A DNA stretch of 64,000 bases from Deltaproteobacteria bacterium (GTDB lineage: Bacteria; Myxococcota_A; Polyangia; GCA-2747355; JADLHG01): NCBI GenBank assembly GCA_020848905.1, contig JADLHG010000019.1:1-64000 (forward strand), given 5' to 3'. This document shows, in pieces, positions 1 to 8,179 of this stretch (positions are counted from its first letter, which is position 1; every line of letters begins with the position of its first letter). The position numbers were made by a program, and so were the translations under genes. Below the pieces are notes generated by a model. It was not told the origin of the DNA. It was given only the letters and a program-made list of their open reading frames with translations, and ran no database searches.

Positions 1-120
1 ATCCCCGATCTGCCCGCCGGCAAGAAGGGCTCGAGCTTCGAGAACCGCCGGGTGGGCTCGGTCGAGCTCCCCTCGCTCTTCGGCGCCATCGAGGCGCAGC
101 TCGCGAGCGCCGCAGAATAG
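1..120 (+). CDS. C-terminal end of an unknown protein (partial)
   Basis: An open frame enters from the left edge and ends at a TAG, giving the last 39 residues of a protein. The tail is hydrophilic (KKGSSFENRR) and ends in an Ala-rich helix-like stretch. No family can be assigned from so little. Codon use (strong G/C third positions) matches the neighbouring genes, so it is very likely a real gene. It converges on the CoA ligase gene; the 108 bases between the two stops hold no clear terminator. Confidence 0.6.
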   Translation: MPDLPAGKKGSSFENRRVGSVELPSLFGAIEAQLASAAE

Positions 121-228
121 ACCCTTCCATCGATCTCACCCGCTCTGGCCGCCGGCCACTCGTCGCGCGGCTCCCCATCGGGGGCGAGTAGTCCGCGAAC
201 GGCCCGGCCGCGGAGCTCGACGGCGGCG

Positions 229-1830
229 CTACCCGCGCAGCTTGAAACGCTGGATCTTGCCCGTGGCGGTCTTGGGCAGCTCGGCCACGAACTCCACCCA
301 GCGGGGGTACTTGTAGGGAGCCAGACGGCCCTTCACGAAGGCCTGGAGCTCCTCGCCGAGCGCCGTCGAGCTGAAGCGACCCGGCTTGAGCACCACGAAG
401 GCCTTCGGCTTGACGAGCTCGTCGCCGTCGGCTTGCCCCACCACCGCGGCCTCGAGCACCGCGTCGTGCTGGATCAAGGTGTTCTCCACCTCGACGGGTG
501 AGACCCAGATCCCGCCCACCTTCAGCATGTCGTCGCTGCGCCCCGCGTAATGGAAGAAGCCTTCGCTATCCTGGGCGTACTTGTCCCCCGTGTTGAGCCA
601 CTCGCCCACCATCGTGCTCTGGCTCTTCGCGCGCTGGCCGAAGTAGCCGGGCGCCGTGCTCTGCCCCTTGATCCAGAGGTTCCCGATCTCTCCCGGGGGC
701 ACTCGCGCTCCGTCGTCGTCGAGGATGCGGGCCTCGTAGCCGGGGACGAGCCTGCCTGAGGCTCCGGGGCGCACCTCGCCCGCGCGGTTGGAGATGAAGA
801 TGTGGAGCGCCTCGGTCGAGCCGATCCCGTCGAGGATCTCCACGCCAAAGCGCTCGCGGAAGCGGTGGTAGAGCTCGGAGGGGAGCGCCTCGCCGGCGGA
901 GACGCAGAGGCGCAGCGCCGAGAGGTCGTAACGCGTCTCGGCCCCGGGGACCTGTAGCATCGCGGCGTAGAGGGTGGGCACGCCGAAAAAGATCGTCGCG
1001 CGGTGCGCGGCGAGGAGCTCGAACATCGCCTCCGGGGTCGCGCGCTCCGGGTAGAGCACCGACGTGGCGCCGAGGCGGAGCGGGAAGGTCAGGCTGTTCC
1101 CCAGGCCGTAGGCGAAGAAGAGCTTGGCCGCCGAGAGGACCACGTCGTCGGGGCGCAGCCCGAGCACCCCGCGGGCGTAGAGCTCGGCGCAGAAGATCAT
1201 GTCCTGCTGCAGATGCACCGCCGCCTTCGGAGCGCCAGTGGAGCCGGAGCTGTAAAGCCAGAAGGCCGGGTCGTCCCGCCGCGTGGGCGCGGGAGCGAGC
1301 GGGGCCCGGGCCCGGGCCCGGGCCGGATCCGGATCCGGGGCCGGAGACGCACCGCGCCCCGCGAGCAGCTCCTCAAACGCGCGCGTACCATCTGCGGGCT
1401 CTCCGACGACGAGCACGTGCCGCAGAAAGGGCAACTCGTCGCGTAGCGGCGCGAGCGGCTCCCAGAGCGCCCGGTGCACCACGAGCACCTTGGCGCGGCT
1501 GTCGTTGAGCGCGTAGACCAGGTCGCGCGGCCGCCAGAGCGTGTTCAGCGGCACCGGCACCGCGCCGATCCCGATCGCGCCGAGGAAGCTGGCCACGAAC
1601 TCGATCGAGTCCAGGCAGAGGAGCACGATCCGCTGCTCCAGCTCGAGGCCCAGCTCGGCGAAGGCGCTCCCCGCGCGGTCGGCCAGCTCCGCCACCTCGG
1701 CCAGGCTGTGGCTGCGGTCGCCGCAGACGAAGGCCGTGCGCGCGCCGCGGTCGGCCTCGCGAGCCCCCTCGAGGAGCTCGCTCGCCACGTTGAAGCGCTC
1801 GGGGAGCGCGATGCGCGGAAGACTCTCCAT
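229..1830 (-). CDS. benzoate-CoA ligase family AMP-forming acyl-CoA synthetase
   Basis: ANL-superfamily adenylating enzyme of 533 residues. It would activate an aromatic or related carboxylic acid to its CoA thioester in the cytoplasm. Seen: the P-loop-like YSSGSTGAPKA motif, GEIGNLWIKG, the hinge-region EWLNTGDKY, and the C-terminal PKTATGKIQRFK motif carrying the catalytic Lys525. Overall pattern and length fit the benzoate/4-hydroxybenzoate-CoA ligase group. The ATG chosen begins MESLPRIALPERFN; the frame stays open upstream but that extension is Arg-rich shadow sequence. A loop before the P-loop contains an odd Asp-Pro/Ala-Arg run encoded by hexanucleotide repeats (see repeat). No downstream benzoyl-CoA pathway genes are next to it, so the substrate is unproven; other aryl or short-chain acids remain possible. 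Confidence 0.88.
   Translation of the reverse strand: MESLPRIALPERFNVASELLEGAREADRGARTAFVCGDRSHSLAEVAELADRAGSAFAELGLELEQRIVLLCLDSIEFVASFLGAIGIGAVPVPLNTLWRPRDLVYALNDSRAKVLVVHRALWEPLAPLRDELPFLRHVLVVGEPADGTRAFEELLAGRGASPAPDPDPARARARAPLAPAPTRRDDPAFWLYSSGSTGAPKAAVHLQQDMIFCAELYARGVLGLRPDDVVLSAAKLFFAYGLGNSLTFPLRLGATSVLYPERATPEAMFELLAAHRATIFFGVPTLYAAMLQVPGAETRYDLSALRLCVSAGEALPSELYHRFRERFGVEILDGIGSTEALHIFISNRAGEVRPGASGRLVPGYEARILDDDGARVPPGEIGNLWIKGQSTAPGYFGQRAKSQSTMVGEWLNTGDKYAQDSEGFFHYAGRSDDMLKVGGIWVSPVEVENTLIQHDAVLEAAVVGQADGDELVKPKAFVVLKPGRFSSTALGEELQAFVKGRLAPYKYPRWVEFVAELPKTATGKIQRFKLRG
1302..1336. repeat. hexanucleotide repeats inside the CoA ligase gene
   Basis: Three full copies plus part of a fourth of GGGCCC are followed by two copies of GGATCC. 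Read in the gene (minus strand) they code for Asp-Pro and Ala-Arg dipeptide repeats. A change of one unit would keep the frame and alter only loop length. They lie in a poorly conserved stretch shortly before the ATP-binding P-loop. Confidence 0.85.
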
Positions 1831-1925
1831 GCTCGACCTCGACCGTCCGACCGTTGGAATGCCGCACCCGCCCACCCATAGGGCTTCCGCGCGCGAAGAG
1901 CACGCGCCTACCACGCGGCCGCGGC

Positions 1926-1945
1926 GACTCTCCATGACGAGAGTC
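1926..1945. promoter_or_regulatory. perfect 7-bp inverted repeat between divergent genes (candidate operator)
   Basis: GACTCTC and GAGAGTC are separated by six bases, in the 201-base gap between the CoA ligase and the AttH-like lipoprotein gene. A TTGACT hexamer overlaps the right arm on the minus strand, but I see no good -10 at the right distance. Size and placement suit a dimeric repressor site (CoA ligases are often under TetR or MarR control), but no regulator gene is adjacent. Tentative. Confidence 0.35.
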
Positions 1946-2031
1946 AAGACAGCCTCTTGCGGTCCCCGCCGCTCTGCAGTAACAGGGCCCTCGCCGCCTG
2001 ATGGCACCGGGCGAGGTGGAGGCTTCCGACG

Positions 2032-3168
2032 ATGCTGCGTTCCAGGGTTCTCGCGCTCGGTCTGCTGGGCTTGGTCTTTCTCGGCTGCTCGTCCACGACG
2101 GGGACCTCGCAGCCCGACGCCGGGACGCCGGACGGAGCGGCCGTGGACCGAGGAGCGGCGCTCCTCGACGGGCGCCTCTCCGACGGACGCGGGGGCGACG
2201 CGCTGCGCGACGGCAGCACGGGCGACGCCGCACCGGTCAAGCCCGTCACGCTCCCCGAGGACGAGGCGCCGCACAAGGACCCCGTCGAGTGGTGGTACTA
2301 CACGGGCGTCCTGAAGGCCGAGAGCGGCGAGAGCTACGGCTTCGAGCTGGTGGTCTTTCAGGCCTTCATCGTGGGGCAGCCGGCCTACCTCTCACACTTC
2401 GCCGTGACCGACCTGGCCAAGAAGAGCTTCGCCCTGGACACGCAGCTCAGCCTCGGGCCGCAGCCGCCCGCCAAGGCCGGCTTCGACCTGACCGTGGGCG
2501 GCTGGCGCGTGGCCGGCCACGACGGCAAGGACCAGCTCGCCGCCAGCATGAAGGGCTACGCCATCGAGCTGAACCTCGCCGCGAAGAAGCCGGTGGTGCT
2601 GCAGTACGGCAAGGGCTGGATGACCGTGGGCTCCACCAAGCCCTTCTACTACTACTCGTACACGGACATGGCCGTGAGCGGCTCCATCACGGTGGACGGG
2701 GTGAAGAAGAACGTGACCGGCACGACCTGGATGGATCACCAGTGGGGGACCATGGGCCAGGACTACACGGGGTGGGACTGGTTCAGCCTGCGCCTCGACG
2801 ACCAGACCGACGTGATGCTCTTCACCGTGCGCCGGCCGGGCAAGCCCGGCTTCAACGGGGGCACCGTCATCGACGCCGCCGGCAAGGGGCTCGAGCTGAA
2901 GGACACCGATTTCAGCGTCAAGTCCACCGGGCAGTGGGTGAGCCCCCACACCCAGGGCACCTACCCGCACGGCTGGACGGTGACCATCCCGTCGCAGCAG
3001 CTCGACGTGACCATCACGCCGCTCGTCGCCGACCAGGAGTTCCACCAGAGCATCGGCGGCACTCCGATCTACTGGGAGGGTCTCTGCCGGATCAGCGGCA
3101 CGCGCGCCGGCAAGCCCATCGGAGGCGACGCCTACGTGGAGCTCACCGGCTATGCGAAGAAGCCCTAG
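2032..3168 (+). CDS. AttH/CrtC-like lipocalin-fold lipoprotein
   Basis: Protein of 378 residues with a lipoprotein signal peptide (LVFLGCSS lipobox, Cys about residue 19), an Asp/Gly-rich linker to about residue 75, and a domain resembling the AttH/hydroxyneurosporene synthase (CrtC) family. Seen: EWWYYTG near residue 85, the central WMDHQWGTM, GWDWFSLRLDD and the closing SGTRAGKPIGGDAYVELTGY. Family members fold as two lipocalin-like barrels that bind or hydrate isoprenoid/lipid-like ligands; the ligand here is unknown. A GGTGGAGG site lies about 8 bases before the ATG. The 3' end overlaps the next gene by 17 bases, so the two are probably translated together. The Asp-rich linker recurs in other lipoproteins of this window. 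Confidence 0.82.
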   Translation: MLRSRVLALGLLGLVFLGCSSTTGTSQPDAGTPDGAAVDRGAALLDGRLSDGRGGDALRDGSTGDAAPVKPVTLPEDEAPHKDPVEWWYYTGVLKAESGESYGFELVVFQAFIVGQPAYLSHFAVTDLAKKSFALDTQLSLGPQPPAKAGFDLTVGGWRVAGHDGKDQLAASMKGYAIELNLAAKKPVVLQYGKGWMTVGSTKPFYYYSYTDMAVSGSITVDGVKKNVTGTTWMDHQWGTMGQDYTGWDWFSLRLDDQTDVMLFTVRRPGKPGFNGGTVIDAAGKGLELKDTDFSVKSTGQWVSPHTQGTYPHGWTVTIPSQQLDVTITPLVADQEFHQSIGGTPIYWEGLCRISGTRAGKPIGGDAYVELTGYAKKP

Positions 3169-5299
3169 CGCACGAGGCCGGAGCCGCTTCACGACGCGCC
3201 TGCTCGCGCTGGCAGCGCTGCTTCTCGTCGCGAGCTGCGACGGTGACCCCGAACCGGCGCTGCCGCTGCGTGACCTGAACCCCCTCGGCGGGAGCCTCGC
3301 AGCCACCTTCGACGACCCGCTCCTGCTCACCGTCGCGGCGGCACGGCCTCGCACGCGCTACCTCGTCGACCAGGGCTACGGCCTGGCGCGCGAGAGCGAC
3401 GGGACCCTGAAGTTCGCCACCGACACCGCCGGCGAGCTCGGCCTCGCCTTTCGCGTGGACGGCAAGCTCCTCGTCGGCGAGCGGGACTACGCCACCCCGG
3501 CCACCATCCGGCACACGGCGAGCGACGCGCTGGTCCTCGAGCTCTCCCCGGCTCAGGGGCTGCGGGTCGAGGTCCGCTTCGTCACGGCCACCTCACGCGT
3601 GGCGCTGCTCAGCGTGGAGCTCGCGAACGAGCGACAGAGCGCGGTAGAAGTGGAGCTCATCCCCTGGCTGCGTCACTGCGCGGCGCTGTACAACGAGGTA
3701 GAGGCGCTCGACGGGCGCGGCGTGGCGCTCTCGCACGTCGAGGCGCCGGACCCGCTCGAGCGGCTCTTCGGGGCCGGGACCTTCACCGAGAGGTGGCGCG
3801 GGGCCTTCGCCTTCGACGGCGCCGCCGAGACGGCCTCGCGCGCGACCTGCGGCAGCGGCCTGGCCCAGGACCTCGCGTCCATCTTCGCCGCTCCGGCGCC
3901 GCTCGCCACTCCCGCTCGCCTCGTGGCGCTCCGGCGACGCGTGACCCTGCCCGCCGGCGCGCGCACGAGCCTCCGCGTCTACCGTGCCGCCGTGGCGGAG
4001 GCCGAGAAGTCCACCCTCGGCGCCGAGCTGGAGACGGCCTCGCGGCTCGAGCTCGCCCCGCTCCTCACCGACGGGCAGAACCGACTCGCCAAGCTGCCGC
4101 CTCTCGCGGGCCTCACGCGCGAGGAGCAGCACGTCTACCGCTCGTCTTTCGTGCTGCTCGATCAGCTCCTGATGCCCGCCGAGGGTCGCCTCAAGCACGA
4201 CTACTTCCTCTTCGCCCGCGAGCCGACCTTCTGGTTCGCGCGCCTCGGCGTCCACATCCACGAAGGCCTGTCGCTCCTCCCCCTCGCGCGGCTCGACCCG
4301 CGCGCCGCAGCGGAGGTCTTGCGCAACTTCGTCGACCGCGTCGAGGCCGACGGCTATCTCCCCTACAACTTCGGGCCGGTGGCGGAGCAGACCCGCCTGC
4401 GCACCGCGACGGCGCCGCTACTGGCTTACGTCGGACACGAGGTGGTCGCGCGCACCAAGGACCTCGAGCTCGCGCGGCAGCTCTACGAGACGGGCGCCAA
4501 GCTCCACCGCTTCTACGTCGCGCAGCGGGACGTGGACCAGGACGGCCTCTCCGAGTGGGGAGGCTTCGGCAAGACCGAATCCCTGCGCGATCTGGCGAAC
4601 GCGATCTGGGAAGAGGTCGCCCCGCCCGAGGAGGTCGAGGGGCTCGACCTGAACGTGGAGCTCGTGATGGAGGAGAAGTCGCTCGCCTCGCTCGCGCGGC
4701 TCCTCGGTCGCAGCGCCGACGCCGCGGACTGGGACAGGCAGGCCGACGAGCGCGCGCGTCGCATCAACGCGACGCTCTGGGATGACGAACGAAAGTTCTA
4801 TTTCCACGTCGCGCGCAAAGACAACACCTTCGGCTACGCCAAACCGGGCGACCTCCGGCGCTTCGAGATCGCGGGGCTCCTGCCGCTCTGGGCCGGGATC
4901 GTCCCCGAGGGACGAAAGGAGGCGCTCCTCGCCCATCTCACCGACCCGCGGAAGTTCTGGCGACGGTACGGCGTGCCCGGGCTCGCGGCCGACGACCCGT
5001 ACTTCGCAGCGGCCTCGTCGGCCTGCTGCCTCTGGAACGGTCCGGTCTGGGTCCCGTGGCAGCTCCTCCTCGCGCGCGGGCTGCGCGGAGCGGGCAAGCC
5101 CGAGCTCGCGCGGCAGCTCACGCGTCGGACCTACGACGCCGTGGCGGCGCAGCTCCGGCGCCACCACCAGTTTCGCGAGCACTACAACCCGGACGACCAG
5201 GACGCTCCCAATCGCTCGATGGCGAACTACATCTGGAGCGCGATGGTGGCGGAGCTCCTCCTCGACGAGGGAGGGAGCGTAGCCCAGACTGGGCCGTGA
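3152..5299 (+). CDS. GH63-like (alpha/alpha)6-barrel glycosidase lipoprotein
   Basis: Exported lipoprotein of 715 residues (signal peptide ending LLLVASCDGD). The second half resembles the MGH1-like/GH63 six-hairpin glycosidases: FGPVAEQTRLRTATAPLL, a DQDGLSEWGGFGKTESLRD stretch, LNVELVMEEKSLASLARLLG, then SSACCLWNGPVWVPWQLLL and HYNPDDQDAPNRSMANYIWS. Those Trp/Asp/Glu-rich segments line the active site in the family; the general acid and base cannot be fixed by eye. The N-terminal half looks like a beta-sandwich domain. It would cleave an alpha-linked glucoside or mannoside outside the cytoplasmic membrane. Its start lies inside the preceding lipoprotein gene, implying translational coupling and perhaps a joint role at the cell surface. 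Confidence 0.8.
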   Translation: MRRSPSARGRSRFTTRLLALAALLLVASCDGDPEPALPLRDLNPLGGSLAATFDDPLLLTVAAARPRTRYLVDQGYGLARESDGTLKFATDTAGELGLAFRVDGKLLVGERDYATPATIRHTASDALVLELSPAQGLRVEVRFVTATSRVALLSVELANERQSAVEVELIPWLRHCAALYNEVEALDGRGVALSHVEAPDPLERLFGAGTFTERWRGAFAFDGAAETASRATCGSGLAQDLASIFAAPAPLATPARLVALRRRVTLPAGARTSLRVYRAAVAEAEKSTLGAELETASRLELAPLLTDGQNRLAKLPPLAGLTREEQHVYRSSFVLLDQLLMPAEGRLKHDYFLFAREPTFWFARLGVHIHEGLSLLPLARLDPRAAAEVLRNFVDRVEADGYLPYNFGPVAEQTRLRTATAPLLAYVGHEVVARTKDLELARQLYETGAKLHRFYVAQRDVDQDGLSEWGGFGKTESLRDLANAIWEEVAPPEEVEGLDLNVELVMEEKSLASLARLLGRSADAADWDRQADERARRINATLWDDERKFYFHVARKDNTFGYAKPGDLRRFEIAGLLPLWAGIVPEGRKEALLAHLTDPRKFWRRYGVPGLAADDPYFAAASSACCLWNGPVWVPWQLLLARGLRGAGKPELARQLTRRTYDAVAAQLRRHHQFREHYNPDDQDAPNRSMANYIWSAMVAELLLDEGGSVAQTGP

Positions 5300-5348
5300 C
5301 GTGACGGAGGGCGCGGGGCGACCGGCCCGCGTCGTGCGGTGTCGTAGG

Positions 5349-5377
5349 TCGACGACCGACCACCGCGGGGGTATGCT
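5349..5377 (+). promoter_or_regulatory. sigma70-type promoter for the TerB-like/lipA pair
   Basis: TCGACG and TATGCT are 17 bases apart (4/6 and 4/6 matches to consensus). The predicted start near 5384 would leave a leader of about 45 bases containing the AAGGAGG ribosome binding site at 5418. Confidence 0.45.
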
Positions 5378-5428
5378 TCGCCGCGAAACGCCCTGAGAAC
5401 GGACGTCACCCCGACGAAGGAGGGACCG

Positions 5429-5827
5429 ATGAGCGAATCGCTAGCCGTGTGCAAGGCTCTGGCGGCCATGCTGCGCACGCAAGGGGAGCTGAGTCACGAG
5501 GAGGTGAACTTCGTCGCGCAGGCGGCGCTCCAGCTCGGGCTGGCCTCGGAGGAGATCCAGACCCTGCAGGCGACGATGCGCGACGGTGCGCCCTACGCCG
5601 AGCTGCTCGGTGAGATCACGAGCCGCTCGATGCGGACCTTCTTTTTCCGGCGCGTCGTGGCGGCCTCGCTCCTCGACGAGCAGATCACGGCCAAGGAGCT
5701 GTCGTTCATCAACCAGACCGCCGAGGCCTTTGGCTTCAAGCCGGAGCTCGTCTCGCGCTTCATCGACTGGATGAAGCAGGGGATCGCCTGGGAGCGCGCG
5801 GGGGTCGAGCTGATGGCCCAGTTGTAG
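5429..5827 (+). CDS. TerB-like helical protein
   Basis: Small all-helical cytoplasmic protein of 132 residues that looks like the TerB (tellurite resistance B) domain: alternating acidic helices, SHEEVNFVAQAALQLGL near residue 27 and an EQITAKELSFINQTAEAFG segment near residue 85 that resembles the acidic metal-binding helix of TerB-like proteins. No other ter genes are present, so tellurite resistance is not implied; TerB-like domains also occur in membrane-stress and regulatory proteins. A very strong AAGGAGG precedes the ATG. The stop is only 4 bases before the lipoyl synthase start, so the two share a transcript. A second TerB-like gene lies at 7788-8168. Confidence 0.7.
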   Translation: MSESLAVCKALAAMLRTQGELSHEEVNFVAQAALQLGLASEEIQTLQATMRDGAPYAELLGEITSRSMRTFFFRRVVAASLLDEQITAKELSFINQTAEAFGFKPELVSRFIDWMKQGIAWERAGVELMAQL

Positions 5828-5831
5828 TCCC

Positions 5832-6713
5832 GTGGCCGAGCGACTTCCCCCCTGGGTGAAGGTCCCCCTCCCCGGGGGCGGCCACTACGCCACGCTGAAG
5901 CAGCGACTCCGTCAGGGCGGCCTGCACACGGTCTGCGAGGAGGCGCGCTGCCCGAACGTGGCCGAGTGCTGGGGGGGCGGCACGGCGACGTTCATGATCC
6001 TCGGCAAGGTCTGCACGAGGGCCTGCCGCTTCTGCGACGTGACCAGCGGCAAGCCGGAGCTCGCGCCGGATCCGGCCGAGCCCGCGCAGGTGGCCGACGC
6101 CGCCGCCGCGATGGAGCTGCGCTACGTCGTGATCACCTCCGTGGATCGCGACGACCTCCCCGACGGTGGGGCGGGGCACTTCGTGCGGACGGTCGAGGCG
6201 GTGCGCCAGCGCATCCCCGCCGTGGTGGTGGAGCTCCTGACCCCCGACTTCGACCTCCAGCGGGAGCCGCTCGAACGCGTCGCGCGCTCAGGAGCGCAGG
6301 TCCTCGGACAGAACCTCGAGACGGTCGAGCGCCTCACCCGTACCGTGCGCGACCGCCGCTCGGGCTACGGCAAGACCCTCGAGGCGCTCCGCCTCTACCG
6401 CGAGCTCGCCCCGCGCGCGCTCGTGAAGTCCTCGCTCCTCCTCGGGCTGGGCGAGGCTCCGGAGGAGCTGGACCGGGCCCTCGTGGACCTCCGCGCCGCC
6501 GGCGTGGACTGGGTCACGATGGGCCAGTACCTGCGCCCCACCCGCAAGCACCTCCCCGTCTCGCGCTTCGTGCCCCCCGCCGAGTTCGAGGCCCTCGCCT
6601 CGCGCGCGCGAGAGCTGGGCTTTCCCCTCGTTACCGCCGGGCCGCTGGTCCGGAGCTCCTATCGCGCCGCCGAGCAGGAGGCCCAGGCGCTCCTCGCGGC
6701 GCGAGCCGGGTAG
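5832..6713 (+). CDS. lipA: lipoyl synthase
   Basis: Radical SAM enzyme of 293 residues that inserts two sulfur atoms into octanoyl groups on lipoyl-dependent enzymes. Both iron-sulfur cluster motifs are complete: the auxiliary cluster C35-x4-C40-x5-C46 and the radical SAM C61-x3-C65-x2-C68 (CTRACRFC). The C-terminal RSSYRA, whose Ser ligates the auxiliary cluster, is also present. Length is normal. It starts with GTG, 4 bases after the TerB-like stop, with little Shine-Dalgarno of its own, so it likely relies on translational coupling. lipB is not next to it. Its stop codon lies inside the first copy of a 17-base tandem repeat. Confidence 0.97.
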   Translation: MAERLPPWVKVPLPGGGHYATLKQRLRQGGLHTVCEEARCPNVAECWGGGTATFMILGKVCTRACRFCDVTSGKPELAPDPAEPAQVADAAAAMELRYVVITSVDRDDLPDGGAGHFVRTVEAVRQRIPAVVVELLTPDFDLQREPLERVARSGAQVLGQNLETVERLTRTVRDRRSGYGKTLEALRLYRELAPRALVKSSLLLGLGEAPEELDRALVDLRAAGVDWVTMGQYLRPTRKHLPVSRFVPPAEFEALASRARELGFPLVTAGPLVRSSYRAAEQEAQALLAARAG

Positions 6714-6739
6714 CGACCGGACGCGGGTAGCGACCGGAC
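6706..6739. repeat. 17-base tandem repeat spanning the lipA stop codon
   Basis: Two adjacent copies matching at 16 of 17 positions share the core GGGTAGCGACCGGAC. The first copy contains the lipA TAG. It opens a 250-base repeat-rich gap before the transposase gene. Confidence 0.8.
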
Positions 6740-6795
6740 ACCTCCGACGATCTAGCAAGCGACGACGACGCACCGACTTGGCCCCGTTGCACGGA

Positions 6796-6857
6796 GACCG
6801 CGGGCGGGCGGTCGTGGTGCGCGCGGGCGCTGGGGGTGCACACGCGGGCGGTCGTGG
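6796..6857. repeat. REP-like hairpin and direct repeat upstream of the RAYT-like gene
   Basis: GACCGC and GCGGTC (6796-6801 and 6808-6813) form a 6-bp stem with a 6-base loop. The right arm is part of GCGGGCGGTCGTGG (6804-6817), repeated exactly at 6844-6857. GC-rich hairpins of this kind beside a RAYT gene are typical of REP elements, although only one clear hairpin is present. Confidence 0.45.
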
Positions 6858-6922
6858 GGAATCGGTGCGCCGGGGAGGATGGCTGTCGACGGGAGGTGGG
6901 CGTGTTCGTGCAAGGACATCGC

Positions 6923-6951
6923 TTGACGTCAGACCAGCGAGCTGCTAGTAT
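6923..6951 (+). promoter_or_regulatory. sigma70-type promoter of the RAYT-like gene
   Basis: TTGACG and TAGTAT are exactly 17 bases apart. The predicted start near 6958 leaves at most about five bases before the ATG, so the message would be almost leaderless. Confidence 0.55.
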
Positions 6952-6962
6952 TGGCCCTATTC

Positions 6963-7709
6963 ATGTTGGCACGAACGTGCAAATCCTCCTCGGCAAAAGG
7001 CCGGTCCGCGGGCACACGTCTGCCGGCGGGTTCTGCGACGCAGCTTCCACTGCCTACGCGGGAGACGAGGCCGTGGGGCGGAAAGCGCCCGGGCGCGGGG
7101 CGGAAGAAGCAGCCGGGGAGCGGGCTCCCGCATCGGACGCGACCGCTTCTGGCCAGCCGCTTCCCGGTGCACGTCACGATGAAGGTCGTGCAGGGGCTGC
7201 CGAACCTGCGGAGCAAGAAGCAGCTACGCGCGATCGAGAAGGCGTTCGTGGAGTCGGCGGGACGGTTCGGGATGAACCTCGCCCACTACTCGATCCAGAA
7301 GAACCACCTGCACCTCGTGACAGAGGCGAAGGACCGGGGCGTGCTGATGAAGGGGCTGCGGGCGCTGGCGATCCGCCTCGCGCACGCGCTGAACCGCACG
7401 GTGGGCCGCAAGGGGCGGGTCTTTCGGGACCGCTACCACCAGCACATTCTGAAGACGCCGAGCGAGGTGAAGGCGACGTTGGCGTACGTGCTTCAAAATC
7501 GACGCAAGCACGCACGTGCGCGCGGCAAGTGGGTCCCGCGACGCGACCTGGACGCGTGCAGCTCGGCGCGCTACTTCGACGGCTGGAAAGACCGCACGCC
7601 GCTGCGCCCCGACGGAGACCCGCCGGTGCTCGAACCACGGACCTGGCTGCTCAAGACGGGCTGGAAGCTGCGGGGATTGATTCCCACGAGCGTCGTTCCG
7701 GGCACATAG
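6963..7709 (+). CDS. RAYT-like Y1 (HUH) transposase
   Basis: Protein of 248 residues resembling REP-associated tyrosine transposases of the IS200/IS605 (COG1943) type, single-strand DNA nucleases. Seen: a basic N-terminus with GGKRPGAGRKK, FPVHVTMKVVQGLPNLR, the HUH motif in YSIQKNHLHLV, then RVFRDRYHQHILKTP, whose tyrosine is a candidate nucleophile, and an arginine-rich VLQNRRKHARA. An in-frame TTG four codons upstream would overlap the -10 region, so the ATG is preferred. There are no transposon ends or second gene, which fits a domesticated RAYT rather than a mobile IS. REP-like hairpins lie just upstream. Confidence 0.82.
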   Translation: MLARTCKSSSAKGRSAGTRLPAGSATQLPLPTRETRPWGGKRPGAGRKKQPGSGLPHRTRPLLASRFPVHVTMKVVQGLPNLRSKKQLRAIEKAFVESAGRFGMNLAHYSIQKNHLHLVTEAKDRGVLMKGLRALAIRLAHALNRTVGRKGRVFRDRYHQHILKTPSEVKATLAYVLQNRRKHARARGKWVPRRDLDACSSARYFDGWKDRTPLRPDGDPPVLEPRTWLLKTGWKLRGLIPTSVVPGT

Positions 7710-7787
7710 GACGGAACGGGACGGGGGAGACGCCGTCGCGCCCCTCGGACGCGGGATCTTGCGAGGCGAGGCCGAACGCTCTCGCCC

Positions 7788-8168
7788 CTATCTCCGATCC
7801 CTCACGAGCCGCGCCCCGGTCACCCGGTCGCGTGGGAGCTCCCAGGTATCGCCGAGCCAGTCGAGCTCTTCGCGCTCGCGGGACTGGAGGCCCTCTGTCG
7901 AGGCTACCTGGAAAACCCTATCGTAGATCAGCTCGCGCGCGGCCTGGCGGTCGAGGTCGGCCGTCGCCATGCGGATCGACCCCGTCGTGGTGAAGCGCGC
8001 CTGGGCCTCCTGCCGGGCCTCGATGAACTCGGCCCTCCCCAGCTCGTCGGCCACGCGCAGCAAGGCCGCCGACTCCTCGCCCGAGAGTTTCTGGTCGGTG
8101 CCGATCACCAGCTTGAAGAGCCCGATCATCAGGGCTCGCTCGTCCAGGTTCAGCTCGCTCAGCGTCAT
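7788..8168 (-). CDS. TerB-like helical protein (second copy)
   Basis: Protein of 126 residues, predicted all-helical, of the same general type as the TerB-like gene near lipA: LNLDERALMIGLFKLVIGTDQKLSGEE at the start and REREELDWLGDTWELP near the end. The two are distant paralogs at best. The ATG has a GGAG seven bases upstream; a TTG five codons earlier would overlap the preceding stop and is less likely. It starts 11 bases after the unknown gene 8180-8884 and surely shares its transcript. Role unknown; the C-terminal tail is Arg-rich. Confidence 0.62.
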   Translation of the reverse strand: MTLSELNLDERALMIGLFKLVIGTDQKLSGEESAALLRVADELGRAEFIEARQEAQARFTTTGSIRMATADLDRQAARELIYDRVFQVASTEGLQSREREELDWLGDTWELPRDRVTGARLVRDRR

Positions 8169-8179
8169 GGTCGCTCCGC

